DNA of 64,000 bases from Aestuariivivens insulae (GTDB lineage: Bacteria; Bacteroidota; Bacteroidia; Flavobacteriales; Flavobacteriaceae), in the NCBI RefSeq assembly GCF_022662195.1, contig NZ_JAKMCS010000013.1, positions 1-64,000 on the forward strand. Reading direction: 5' to 3'. Position numbers and translations under genes: made by a program. Below the pieces are notes generated by a model. That model was given only the letters and a program-made list of their open reading frames with translations. It made no database searches and was not told the origin of the DNA. Of the stretch, positions 25,185-34,367 are shown in pieces. Within the stretch, counting starts at the first letter, position 1, and each line of letters opens with the position of its first letter.

Positions 25185-25448
25185 TTAGTTTAAAATTATT
25201 TTTTTGGTTAGGCTTAATCCGTCTTCAGAATTAATCCTTATAAAATAAATACCTGTTGCCCCCTTTATGGTTATTTTTTTTTTTGAAAATGTATCAAAGG
25301 CAAAGGTTTGTGTGCGTTGCCCAAGGATATTAATTACATCAATACCAACATTGTTGTATGTTTTCTGAAGGTCAATATTCAACAAACCTTTTGATGGGTT
25401 AGGGTATATACGGCTCCTCCTTCGGAGAAAATATGCAGTTTGTATGTT
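25185..25448 (-). pseudogene. Orphan T9SS sorting domain after the sulfatase
   Basis: The minus-strand frame reads RIYPNPSKGLLNIDL and continues to GIYFIRINSEDGLSLTKKIIL, a complete type A T9SS sorting domain. It has no start codon except TTG. It lies in the same frame as the upstream sulfatase but is separated from it by stops at 25458-25460, 25452-25454 and 25449-25451. Either the sulfatase lost its tail, or it is the end of a deleted gene. See findings. Confidence 0.75.
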
Positions 25449-25457
25449 TTATTACCC

Positions 25458-27149
25458 TTAAAAACCTTCAACTTGTATATCGCTTGTCTTAAACCCAATA
25501 CGCTCTGCAATAGCATAAACAAATTGTCCCTGGTTGATTTTAAATGGTTTGGTGTACAACTGCCAACCACTATTTAAATCAAATTGTTCATTTGGTTTGT
25601 CTGATACAATATAGGCGATGGATGCACCTTTCGTTGGGCATGAAAGCGATATGGTTTTGCCTTGGGACGTTTCGACCACATTCAATGTGACAGGTTTAGT
25701 GGTAGGCTGTACAAAATTGGGCCACATCTCGTTAATAAGCTGTGATTCGGGTACCAGACCTAAATCTGGTCTTTGTGCCATATGCTCCTTTAGTGTTTGA
25801 CGCATTTTGGACAAGATTGAAGCGTACTTTGGATCTTTAGCCAAATTGTTCAAATTATGAGGGTCTTTTGTACAATCGTAAAGCTCTTCGTTTGTTTTGG
25901 TTTCAAACCAAATGTGCTGAACAGCATCCAATTTGCCTTCATCCCTTAGCTTTAAGAAAGTTGGCATCATCGGTACATTTTTTCTATAGGCCACATCTTT
26001 GTATTTGGTAAGTTCGGGAAAGTCATTTCGCAAGTACAAATAGCTTTTATCCCTAACAGCCCTTATCCTATCGGTATGCTCATCAAATCGGTCTGATGTC
26101 CCAAAAATATAATCTCTTTCTTCTGATTTATAGGCTCCTAAAAAAGCATTTCCTTCCATATATTCCGGAGGTTTAACCCCTGCTAAACTCAGCATGGTTG
26201 GTGCCAGGTCTACAAACGAGATCATACGATCGGTACGTCCGTTATTGGTGTTTATTCCTTTGACCATAAACGGCACTTTTAACCCAGAATCATAAATTTC
26301 ACGTTTTTGTCTTGGTAATGGACCACCATGGTCGCTGTAAAAGAAAATAATGGTATTATTATACAGGCCGTCGTCCTTTAACTGTTTGATAAAAGCCCCT
26401 ACTTCGGCATCCATTAATTCTATATTACTGTAATGCCTTGCTATGGTTTCGCGTGTGGCTTCATTATCTGGAAAATAAGGAGGCACAGGAACAGTATTTG
26501 GATCAACAGTTAATGGTAGGTCGCTTTTTTTCCAAAGTTGACTTTCGTGGGTTGTCCCTATGTTGAATACCGCAAAGAAAGGTTTGTCCTTTGGTGCATG
26601 TCTCCAATGCGCTTTATTATTGTTTTCATCCCAAGCGGTTACGGGTGCCGCAAATTGATAATCGGTCTTTTGATTGTTCGTACAGTAATACCCCGCTGCT
26701 CGCATGTATTCAGTATAACACTTTACATACTCGGGAATAACCGCCGAATATTGAATAATGGAATCGCCTTGTAAATCGGTACGGTCTACTTTATGGTACT
26801 CTCGTATGCCCCAAGACATAACATCCTGCCCGGTTCGCATATGCATTGTACCTATGCTGGTAGGATACATCCCCGTAATGATTGAAGAGCGTGTTGGCGC
26901 ACATACCCCTACTACTGCAAAAGCATTGTCGTAAATAAGGCTTTCTTTGGCAAGGGCATCTAAATTTGGCGTTTTAGCGGTATGATCGCCATAAAATGAT
27001 AGGTTTGGACTAATATCTTCTGTAACAATCCATAGGATGTTGGGACGTTTATTTAGCTCAACCTTTTTTTTCTGTGATTCTTGTATATGAAGTTTGGCAT
27101 ATAATGTGCAACCCAAAATACTTATCCAAAATAGAAAAACTATTCTCAT
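25458..27149 (-). CDS. Formylglycine-dependent sulfatase 1 (S1 family) with C-terminal beta domain
   Basis: 563 residues. A hydrophobic N-terminal signal precedes the alkaline-phosphatase-like sulfatase domain. The start motif is PNILWIVTEDISP with metal Asp45, and the catalytic motif is CAPTR (Cys83-Arg87). Cys83 would be oxidised to formylglycine; Thr in place of Ser in CxPSR is a common variant. FFYSDHGG supplies later metal residues. The last ~75 residues are a small beta-sandwich like the chitobiase/FN3 C-terminal domain. A periplasmic sulfatase related to N-sulfoglucosamine sulfohydrolases; the sulfate position is unknown. Confidence 0.88.
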   Translation of the reverse strand: MRIVFLFWISILGCTLYAKLHIQESQKKKVELNKRPNILWIVTEDISPNLSFYGDHTAKTPNLDALAKESLIYDNAFAVVGVCAPTRSSIITGMYPTSIGTMHMRTGQDVMSWGIREYHKVDRTDLQGDSIIQYSAVIPEYVKCYTEYMRAAGYYCTNNQKTDYQFAAPVTAWDENNNKAHWRHAPKDKPFFAVFNIGTTHESQLWKKSDLPLTVDPNTVPVPPYFPDNEATRETIARHYSNIELMDAEVGAFIKQLKDDGLYNNTIIFFYSDHGGPLPRQKREIYDSGLKVPFMVKGINTNNGRTDRMISFVDLAPTMLSLAGVKPPEYMEGNAFLGAYKSEERDYIFGTSDRFDEHTDRIRAVRDKSYLYLRNDFPELTKYKDVAYRKNVPMMPTFLKLRDEGKLDAVQHIWFETKTNEELYDCTKDPHNLNNLAKDPKYASILSKMRQTLKEHMAQRPDLGLVPESQLINEMWPNFVQPTTKPVTLNVVETSQGKTISLSCPTKGASIAYIVSDKPNEQFDLNSGWQLYTKPFKINQGQFVYAIAERIGFKTSDIQVEGF

Positions 27150-27161
27150 AACATACGATGA

Positions 27162-28586
27162 TTAAAAATTAGCCTTCCAATCGTTCAGTTTTGTTAGCAA
27201 TGCTTGGGCCAATTTTGGTTTTTCATTTATTAAATTATATGTTTCTGAAGGATCTTCAGCTATATTATATAGTTCTGTTCTGCCTTCTTCATACCAATGA
27301 ATCAATTTATAATCACCTTCCCTAATGGCTGATGACTTTGTATCTCCCGTATTAACAGGGCGCGCTTTTGAGGAATGCCAATATACGGTTCTATCGTTCC
27401 AATGTGTTTTGTTCTTAAGTACAGGTAGAAAACTTTTACCATCGGTTTGTAAAGTCTCTCCTGAAACGACATCGAGCAAGGTAGGAAATACATCCATGAG
27501 CATGACCAAAGACTGGTTGTCTTCACGAGCCTGTAATTGTCCCTTCCATTTTACAAACAGCGGGACTTTAATTCCTCCATCATACAGCCATCCTTTTCCG
27601 GCACGCAATGGGTAATTCGAGGTCGCCAAGTGACGCTTCTTAGTACCATCGTTCGATAGCCCGCCATGATCGGATGATAATACAACAATCGTATTACCTT
27701 CTATGTCCAAGGTTTTCAAAAGATTAAGTAATTTACCAACATTAGCATCCATGTTTTCTACCATAGCGGCATACGTGGCATTATCTCGTCTCATTTTTGT
27801 GCGACCGGTGCCTTCTAAAATGTATTCTGGCCGATTCCCATAATCGAATGCATTGATTTCTTCTCTGTTACGTTTAATATCTTCTGCTTTGGCTTCTAAT
27901 GGCTGATGCACAGCATAAAAGGCTAACATAGCCATAAATGGTTTGCTTTGATCTCTTTCCTTTATATATTTTATAACTTGATTGGTAAGCACATCGGTTA
28001 AATAGTCACCTTCATTACTTATCGCTTCCAAATCCTTTATAGGCGCTTTTTTATTGATGCCTTTATGCTTTGGGGTATTAAATGGGTAGATAAAGCTAAT
28101 AGGAGAACCGGCATGACCTGCAGCTACACTCGTGTTAAAGCCCAAATCTTTTGGGTCTTCTCCTAAATGCCATTTACCAAAATAAGCCGTTTGGTAACCC
28201 GAGGCATTGATGTGCTTTATAAAGTTTTTACTATCTGGTATATTTGTCATTTCGAAACCATCGTCTGGAACGTCTCCGTCTTGAACGGGATAGTTCCCTG
28301 TCATCATCGCAAAACGGGACGGTACACACCGTGGATAATTAGCGTAGGCCTTACCAAATACAACAGATTCCTTAGAAAGTGCATCTATGTGTGGCGTTTG
28401 GTATATTTTAGACCCATTACAGCTTAAATCATGATAGCCTAAATCGTCTATATGTATGATTAAAATATTAGGTTTTTGATTATTGGGTTGTAGCTCGGTA
28501 GATTTATTTGTCTTACAAGAAACTATAAATACTAATAGGACAAAATTAATAACATAAAGTAATTTAATTTGCTTTAAAATCTTCAT
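27162..28586 (-). CDS. Formylglycine-dependent sulfatase 2 (S1 family), lipoprotein
   Basis: 474 residues. Lipobox FIVSC (Cys24). PNILIIHIDDLGYHDLSCNG carries the metal aspartates. Catalytic motif CVPSR (Cys87-Arg91), then SSDHGGLSNDG. It is clearly paralogous to sulfatase 3 on the far side of GH10, with long near-identical blocks such as NPLRAGKGWLYEGGI versus NYPLRAGKGWLYDGGI. It overlaps the GH10 stop by four bases. A periplasmic desulfatase within the PUL. Confidence 0.9.
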   Translation of the reverse strand: MKILKQIKLLYVINFVLLVFIVSCKTNKSTELQPNNQKPNILIIHIDDLGYHDLSCNGSKIYQTPHIDALSKESVVFGKAYANYPRCVPSRFAMMTGNYPVQDGDVPDDGFEMTNIPDSKNFIKHINASGYQTAYFGKWHLGEDPKDLGFNTSVAAGHAGSPISFIYPFNTPKHKGINKKAPIKDLEAISNEGDYLTDVLTNQVIKYIKERDQSKPFMAMLAFYAVHQPLEAKAEDIKRNREEINAFDYGNRPEYILEGTGRTKMRRDNATYAAMVENMDANVGKLLNLLKTLDIEGNTIVVLSSDHGGLSNDGTKKRHLATSNYPLRAGKGWLYDGGIKVPLFVKWKGQLQAREDNQSLVMLMDVFPTLLDVVSGETLQTDGKSFLPVLKNKTHWNDRTVYWHSSKARPVNTGDTKSSAIREGDYKLIHWYEEGRTELYNIAEDPSETYNLINEKPKLAQALLTKLNDWKANF

Positions 28587-29665
28587 GATCTACTTGCTTT
28601 TAACGCTCTTTTGATACTAAAATATGCCGAGGTAGGCTGAAACTTTTTGTTGTAAATAGACTGAAAATCGCCTGTCCCTTTTTTGTGCCTTACCCCTAAA
28701 TCCCAAAGGTTAAGTGTCACTTCGCCTTGTTTGCTTTTCTCTATAAGTAAATCTACTATTTTATTGTATAATTTCTTTTGGTTTTCGCGTTCTGTCTTTA
28801 ATTCCTTTTTGAACTGGTCCTTGACCAAATAATCCAATTCCGTTACATGGAAGGCTAAATTATTCGCATGGGCCCAATCGATTAAATCGGACATTCTTTT
28901 GATGGTGGCATCCATATTATCTATAAAGTCTTTCCTTTTTGCTCCCAGTTGAATATGTCCTTGCCAACCAATGCCATCTACACGATAGCCCTTGGAGCGT
29001 AAGTACAGAACCGTTTCTTTAACTTTATTCCATAACACATCTTCCATTCCTGCATTTTGGTTATAAACCAATTCGATATTTGGAGCATATCGGGTAGCTA
29101 GTGCAAAGGCCTTTAGGATATAAAGAGGATAGCCGTTTTTATCTAAGCCCATTTTGAGCCAAGGGTTCTCCCATTGATCCACTCCTTCCTTTGGTCCAAA
29201 CCAATCGCCATTAGCCAAGATGGTTTCATTGACTACATCCATATATTTAATACATTTCTCCGCGTTAAACCTCTTGGAAACCGCCAACATGTACTCTTCC
29301 ATGTTCTTTGATAGCTCTTCTGCAGTTCTGTCATCGGCTTTTGCCCATTTTGAGGCTTGCGGGCTTACTGGGGAATGCATGCGAACGATTAAGTCATTCT
29401 TATTGGCAAAATCAATAAAATCGTTGATTTTCTTCCATTGCCATTTACCAGGTTCTGGATGAATAGCACTCTGCTTAGCGGCATTGGCAGGTGTTAAATA
29501 TTTAAAATCTTTAAGAAATAATTTTTCTTTAATGGTGTTAAGCTCTTCATGATTTAATGTAGCTCCAACGAGCAAGGACTTTCCGGTAGCAGGATTTGTT
29601 TTTTTTTGCTGAGCTGTAATCAACAAGCTATACAACAAAATAAAATATAGGAACAAATACTTCAT
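28583..29665 (-). CDS. Divergent GH10 glycoside hydrolase
   Basis: 360 residues from ATG 29665, giving the signal peptide MKYLFLYFILLYSLLITAQ; the longer frame would place basic residues before it. Catalytic acid/base Glu147 is in DVVNETIL and the nucleophile Glu276 in HVTELDYL, so a retaining GH10 is likely active. But the normal subsite residues are altered: TxENxMKW is TPANAAKQ (56-64 region) and RGHTLVWH is RMHSPVSP (95-102). The C-terminal W motif is also changed. It lies between two paralogous sulfatases. It is probably an endo-acting hydrolase on a xylan-like or sulfated chain, with changed specificity. Confidence 0.82.
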   Translation of the reverse strand: MKYLFLYFILLYSLLITAQQKKTNPATGKSLLVGATLNHEELNTIKEKLFLKDFKYLTPANAAKQSAIHPEPGKWQWKKINDFIDFANKNDLIVRMHSPVSPQASKWAKADDRTAEELSKNMEEYMLAVSKRFNAEKCIKYMDVVNETILANGDWFGPKEGVDQWENPWLKMGLDKNGYPLYILKAFALATRYAPNIELVYNQNAGMEDVLWNKVKETVLYLRSKGYRVDGIGWQGHIQLGAKRKDFIDNMDATIKRMSDLIDWAHANNLAFHVTELDYLVKDQFKKELKTERENQKKLYNKIVDLLIEKSKQGEVTLNLWDLGVRHKKGTGDFQSIYNKKFQPTSAYFSIKRALKASRS

Positions 29666-29675
29666 AGTATGGCTT

Positions 29676-31112
29676 TTATTTTTTGTCTTTGTTAGACTTT
29701 TTCTTTCCTTTATTTTTACCAATGTCCATTTTAGAGGACACTAAATATTCCTTTTTCCATGCTTTTAAAAGCGATTTCATCTCGGCTAGTTTAGCAGGGT
29801 TTTCAGATGAAATGTCATGAGACTCACTAATATCCTCTTTTAGATTATATAATTCGTAGGTGTTAGTGTCTTTAAAAAACATGAGTTTATAATCTCCCGA
29901 CCTTACAGCAGATTCTTTAGGGTCTCCCGTGCTATGTGGACGTGCTTTATTGGAGTTCCAAAAGACAGATCTATTCTCCCAAGACACTTTACCATTTAGT
30001 ACATTTTTATAGCTCTCGCCATCAATACCTTTCACTTGTTTGTCGATAGCTAAATCTAAAAGCGTTGGGAAAATGTCCATTCCCATCACGATAGAGTTTT
30101 CGTTTATATGGGGTTTGAAATTTTTGCCAAAGTGCCATATTAAAGGCACCCGAATACCGCCTTCATACAACCAACCTTTACCAGCTCTTAGAGGGTTATT
30201 TGTTGTGGCAAGGTTACGTTGGCCTTTAAAGCCATCGTTTGAAAGCCCTCCATGGTCTGAGGTTAGCACGATAATCGTATTGTCCAGTAATTTTTTGTCT
30301 TTTAGCATTTTAAAGATCCTGCCTAAGTTTTCATCTACATTTTCTACCATAGCCGCATAAACAGGATTGTCCTGACGCATCTTTCTGCGTCCTGCCCCCT
30401 CTTTAATATATTCTGGTATGTCACCAAAATCTATAGCTTTTAACTGCTCTTTATTGCGTTCAATATCCTTTTCTTTGGCCTCAAGAGGTGTGTGTACAGC
30501 GTAGTAAGCCAATACCCCCATAAACGGTTCTCCTTTTGGCGTGTCCTTAATAAGCTGTATCACTTTGTTGGTCAATAAATCTGAAGCGTAATCGCCTGCT
30601 TTACCTTCTTCTTCCAAATCTTCGACAGGCTCTTTTGCAGGTTTTCCATTTTTTTGAGTATTGAATGGATAGAATCTACTTCCCAACCCGCCTGATCTAC
30701 CAGCTGCATAAGTGGTTTTGAAGCCAAAATTTTTAGGATGTGCACCACCATCTCCTAAATGCCATTTGCCTACGTAAAAGGTATGGTATCCTTCTTCATT
30801 AAAAAGAGATATGAAGTTTTTTTCTTTAGGTAGTGCCGCCAAGTTGCCCTTATTTTCGTTTACGGGATAAGTCCCCGTTAACATGGCATACCTTGAAGGC
30901 GTGCATCTTGGGTAACTACTGTAGGCATTTGTAAATATTATAGCGTTTTTGGCCAGATTATCAACATTTGGGGTATTGTATAATTTTGAGCCATTGTAAC
31001 TCAAATCATGATATCCCCAATCGTCTGTAATGATGAACAGGACATTGGGTTTCGTTTGTGAATAATTATAAAACGAAACACAAAATAATATGATGTGCGC
31101 TATCTTTTTCAT
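29676..31112 (-). CDS. Formylglycine-dependent sulfatase 3 (S1 family)
   Basis: 478 residues. Signal peptide MKKIAHIILFCVSFYNYSQ. PNVLFIITDDWGYHDLSYNG has the metal aspartates. Catalytic motif CTPSR (Cys70-Arg74) and TSDHGGLSNDG follow. The C-terminal 20 residues are strongly basic (IGKNKGKKKSNKDKK). A close paralogue of sulfatase 2, so the pair arose by duplication and may act on neighbouring positions of one sugar. The GH10 start is ten bases after its stop. Confidence 0.9.
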   Translation of the reverse strand: MKKIAHIILFCVSFYNYSQTKPNVLFIITDDWGYHDLSYNGSKLYNTPNVDNLAKNAIIFTNAYSSYPRCTPSRYAMLTGTYPVNENKGNLAALPKEKNFISLFNEEGYHTFYVGKWHLGDGGAHPKNFGFKTTYAAGRSGGLGSRFYPFNTQKNGKPAKEPVEDLEEEGKAGDYASDLLTNKVIQLIKDTPKGEPFMGVLAYYAVHTPLEAKEKDIERNKEQLKAIDFGDIPEYIKEGAGRRKMRQDNPVYAAMVENVDENLGRIFKMLKDKKLLDNTIIVLTSDHGGLSNDGFKGQRNLATTNNPLRAGKGWLYEGGIRVPLIWHFGKNFKPHINENSIVMGMDIFPTLLDLAIDKQVKGIDGESYKNVLNGKVSWENRSVFWNSNKARPHSTGDPKESAVRSGDYKLMFFKDTNTYELYNLKEDISESHDISSENPAKLAEMKSLLKAWKKEYLVSSKMDIGKNKGKKKSNKDKK

Positions 31113-31143
31113 AGAATTTATAACAGGTAATCTTGACTTATTT

Positions 31144-32724
31144 CTATTGGTTCTGTTTTTTTGTTAAATGAGACTTTAACTTTGCTTTTAGTTCGGTTAC
31201 AACTGTTTTATATTTCGCGTCATTGACCCAGTTTATTGTTTCTAACGGATCATTTTTATAGTCATACAATTCACGACCTACAATGTTGTTTCCATCATAA
31301 GCTTTATAGCTTCTGTAATCGTTGTCATGCCATTCTGTGTAGCGGTAATGGTCTGTACGAATGGAATACCCCATGCGTTTACCTCTTGCATACTGATGGT
31401 AAGCATAATCCATGCTTAGTGTTGTAGCAGGATTGTTATCCAACAACGGCACCAATGATTTACCATCTGTTTGGTTACTTTGTGGTACGTTTGCCAATTC
31501 AAAAACTGTAGGGAATAAATCGACCAGGTTTACGGGGTTGTCTAGCTTTTTATTTTTAGAAACTCCAGGGCCTGAAAACATGAACGGAATTCGTGTGGCC
31601 TGTTCGAAATTTGAATGTTTGCACCATTCGGTATGGTCTCCTAAATGCCAACCATGATCACCCCAAAGTACAATTATGGTATCATCTAAAATACCTTTGG
31701 TTTCCAAGGCATCCAAAAGTTTTCCTATTTGAGCATCGATATAGGATACACAGGCCATATAGCCATGAATTAATTCCCGCTGTTTTGCTTCGGGTAATTT
31801 ATCGCCGATATTCAGATTGCTATCGATATCGGAAAAAGCCCTTAGCTCTCCAAAGGAATGGTAAGCCAATTTAGGAGTGCCTTCTGCCAACTCTTGAAAC
31901 TTGGCTAATTCTATTTTATCTCTATCATACAAATCCCAATACTTCTTAGGGGCTACAAATGGTAAATGTGGCTTTTGATAACCAACACCTAAGAACCAAG
32001 GCTTTCCTGTTGCCTCTAAATCTGCAAGCTGCTTAAGTGCTGTTTGGGTATATAAACCATCCTGATAAGCTTCATCACTTACATCGGCATTTTCCGTACT
32101 AGGCTTTAAGCGCTTAAACACATAACTACGAAGCTTACCTCCCTTTAGACCTTTGGCTTCCCCTTTAGCCTTTAATGAGGCTAGTTGTTTTTTGTTGTCG
32201 GGATCTTGGTAATACTCAAATGCAGCCGCTCCATATTTAGGATCGTAATTTTTAGGCAATCGGTGCGGTTGGCTCCAACTCTTCCCATCGTGTCCAGGTG
32301 AAGAAGACCCTTTATGATAGATTTTACCAACGGCAGTTGTTTCATAACCTTGCGAAATTAAATATTCGGGCATGGAAATTAAATCGGGGGCAGATTCCCG
32401 AAAATCGGTATGCAAATCCCAAACTTTTGTTCTATCGGGGTTTGTTCCCGTCATGACACTAGCTCTGGAGGGACCACATACAGCATACTGCACATGGGCA
32501 TTAGTAAAACTAACCCCCATTTCTGCCAAGCGATCAAAATTAGGCGTAACCATTTCTGGGTGTCCGTAATTTGAAAGCAACGGCTTTAAATCATCAACAG
32601 CAATAAAAAGAATATTCTTTTTGCTAGAATCCATTTGTGAATCTAGCAGTGTACTTGTTTGTTGTGCCTTACATGTAAATAGCGCCAAACAAGCGATAAA
32701 GCCTAAATATTTAGTTATTTTCAT
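31144..32724 (-). CDS. Formylglycine-dependent sulfatase 4 (iduronate-2-sulfatase-like)
   Basis: ATG 32724 preferred over a GTG three codons earlier. 526 residues. Lipobox LFTC (Cys18). NILFIAVDDLKPLLSNYGHP is typical of iduronate-2-sulfatase-like enzymes. Catalytic motif CGPSR (Cys83-Arg87) is followed by DLHTDFRE and VGKIYHKG, also of that branch. The stop is 31 bases from sulfatase 3 and the start overlaps sulfatase 5 by 14 bases. Periplasmic. Substrate may be a 2-O-sulfated uronic or pentose residue by family analogy only. Confidence 0.88.
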   Translation of the reverse strand: MKITKYLGFIACLALFTCKAQQTSTLLDSQMDSSKKNILFIAVDDLKPLLSNYGHPEMVTPNFDRLAEMGVSFTNAHVQYAVCGPSRASVMTGTNPDRTKVWDLHTDFRESAPDLISMPEYLISQGYETTAVGKIYHKGSSSPGHDGKSWSQPHRLPKNYDPKYGAAAFEYYQDPDNKKQLASLKAKGEAKGLKGGKLRSYVFKRLKPSTENADVSDEAYQDGLYTQTALKQLADLEATGKPWFLGVGYQKPHLPFVAPKKYWDLYDRDKIELAKFQELAEGTPKLAYHSFGELRAFSDIDSNLNIGDKLPEAKQRELIHGYMACVSYIDAQIGKLLDALETKGILDDTIIVLWGDHGWHLGDHTEWCKHSNFEQATRIPFMFSGPGVSKNKKLDNPVNLVDLFPTVFELANVPQSNQTDGKSLVPLLDNNPATTLSMDYAYHQYARGKRMGYSIRTDHYRYTEWHDNDYRSYKAYDGNNIVGRELYDYKNDPLETINWVNDAKYKTVVTELKAKLKSHLTKKQNQ

Positions 32725-34366
32725 TGTTACCACTTCTGTTTGTTAATACGTCCTGTACGGAAGTTTCATCATCTTTCTTATCTACGATAGATCCAAAATC
32801 GGTATCAGTTATGGCTCTAAAATCAGCTAAAGACTTATTGTTTTCATACTTTGCCATTAATCCTTTCAATTGTTGCTTTAAGTCTTCAACAACATGAGCA
32901 TACTCGGGATCATTAATAATGTTATTTAACTGCATTGGGTCTTTTTCCAGATCGTAAAGTTCCCATACATCAATATTATAATAAAAATGTGCCAAAGTAT
33001 ATTTTTGGGTTCTTATGCCATAATGTGGTTGCACATGATGCCAATATGGGAATTCATAATAATGATAGTACATGGCCTGTTGCCAATTTTTAGGTGTATG
33101 CCCAGATAATAATGCTTTAAAGCTTTCCCCTTGCATCGGTTGCTCAGTGTCAATATTAGCAAGATCTAAAAGCGTTGGTGCAAAATCTATATTGGTAACA
33201 ATATCTTCATTTATGGTTCCTGATTTCACCAGCTTAGGATACTTCACAATAAAAGGCATCCTTAGAGACTCTTCATAAATGAAACGTTTATCGAAAAAGC
33301 CATGATCGCCTAAATAAAAACCTTGATCTGATGTCAATACTATTACCGTATTGTCTGTTAAGCCATTATCGTCTAAATATTTCAACACACGGCCAATATT
33401 ATCATCAACCGATTTCACGCATGCCAAATAATCTTTAATATAGGTTTGATAACGCCATTTTTTGCCTTCTTCTGCAGTCATGCCTTCTGGCTGTACCACT
33501 TCACCCGGTTTGGCTCCATAAAAAGCCCATTTTATTTTTTCCAGCCCTTCAAGGTTAGCTGGCTCTTCGTACTTCATATCACGACGCGAAAAATAATCCA
33601 TGGTCATTTCGGTATCTCCCGCTGTTAGTTCCCTACCTTTATAATCATCATTAAAAGTAGCCGGATATGGCATTTCTATATCCTCCCACAACTGTTCATA
33701 TTTAGTATCGGGTTGCCATGGTCTATGTGGTGCTTTGTACTGAAGTACCATCATAAAAGGAGCGTCTTGCTTTCGCTTTTTTTCCAACCAATCTATAGCA
33801 AAATCGGTGCTTAAATTGGTAGCATAGCCTTTCTCCTTTACATCTTCCCCATTTTCATTATATACAGGATCCCAGTAATGCCCTTGTTGTCCCGCCGAAT
33901 TATGATATTTAAATACATCGAATCCCTTCGGTTCGGTTCCTAAATGCCATTTACCAAATAAGCTGGTTTGGTAACCGTGCTTTTGAAACTCTTGTGGAAA
34001 GGTCCATTGTGTATCATCGAACTTTCCGCCACTTTCGTTTTTATAGTAACCATTTTTATTGCTATAGTTACCTGTAAGAATAGCGGCTCTTGAAGGGCCA
34101 CATATGGCATTGGTACATAACACATCCTGAAATAGCATGCCTTCTTTTGCCAGTCTATCTATATTGGGCGTGGGAGCAATATCTTTATAGATGCCACCAT
34201 AGGCACTAATGGCCTGGGTTGTTAAATCATCTGCCATTATATAAATGATATTGGGTTTTTGCCCATTATTAGCTTCCACAACATGGTGAGCCTGTTTTTT
34301 TGGAGTGTCTTTACAGGACACCAAAAATAATGAGCAAATAAGAACTGTGTTTAAAATCCTTAACAT
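32711..34366 (-). CDS. Formylglycine-dependent sulfatase 5 (S1 family), lipoprotein
   Basis: 551 residues. Lipobox FLVSC (Cys18). PNIIYIMADDLTTQAISAYG supplies the metal Asp residues. Catalytic motif CGPSR (Cys89-Arg93), KWHLGTEPKGF and TSDQGFYLGDHGFFDKR fit a large S1 sulfatase of the N-acetylglucosamine-6-sulfatase/choline-sulfatase-like branch. A ~35-residue C-terminal tail (ADFRAITDTDFGSIV) is outside the domain. It overlaps sulfatase 4 by 14 bases, so the two are translationally coupled. One base separates it from GH3. Confidence 0.88.
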   Translation of the reverse strand: MLRILNTVLICSLFLVSCKDTPKKQAHHVVEANNGQKPNIIYIMADDLTTQAISAYGGIYKDIAPTPNIDRLAKEGMLFQDVLCTNAICGPSRAAILTGNYSNKNGYYKNESGGKFDDTQWTFPQEFQKHGYQTSLFGKWHLGTEPKGFDVFKYHNSAGQQGHYWDPVYNENGEDVKEKGYATNLSTDFAIDWLEKKRKQDAPFMMVLQYKAPHRPWQPDTKYEQLWEDIEMPYPATFNDDYKGRELTAGDTEMTMDYFSRRDMKYEEPANLEGLEKIKWAFYGAKPGEVVQPEGMTAEEGKKWRYQTYIKDYLACVKSVDDNIGRVLKYLDDNGLTDNTVIVLTSDQGFYLGDHGFFDKRFIYEESLRMPFIVKYPKLVKSGTINEDIVTNIDFAPTLLDLANIDTEQPMQGESFKALLSGHTPKNWQQAMYYHYYEFPYWHHVQPHYGIRTQKYTLAHFYYNIDVWELYDLEKDPMQLNNIINDPEYAHVVEDLKQQLKGLMAKYENNKSLADFRAITDTDFGSIVDKKDDETSVQDVLTNRSGNNENN

Positions 34367-34367
34367 A

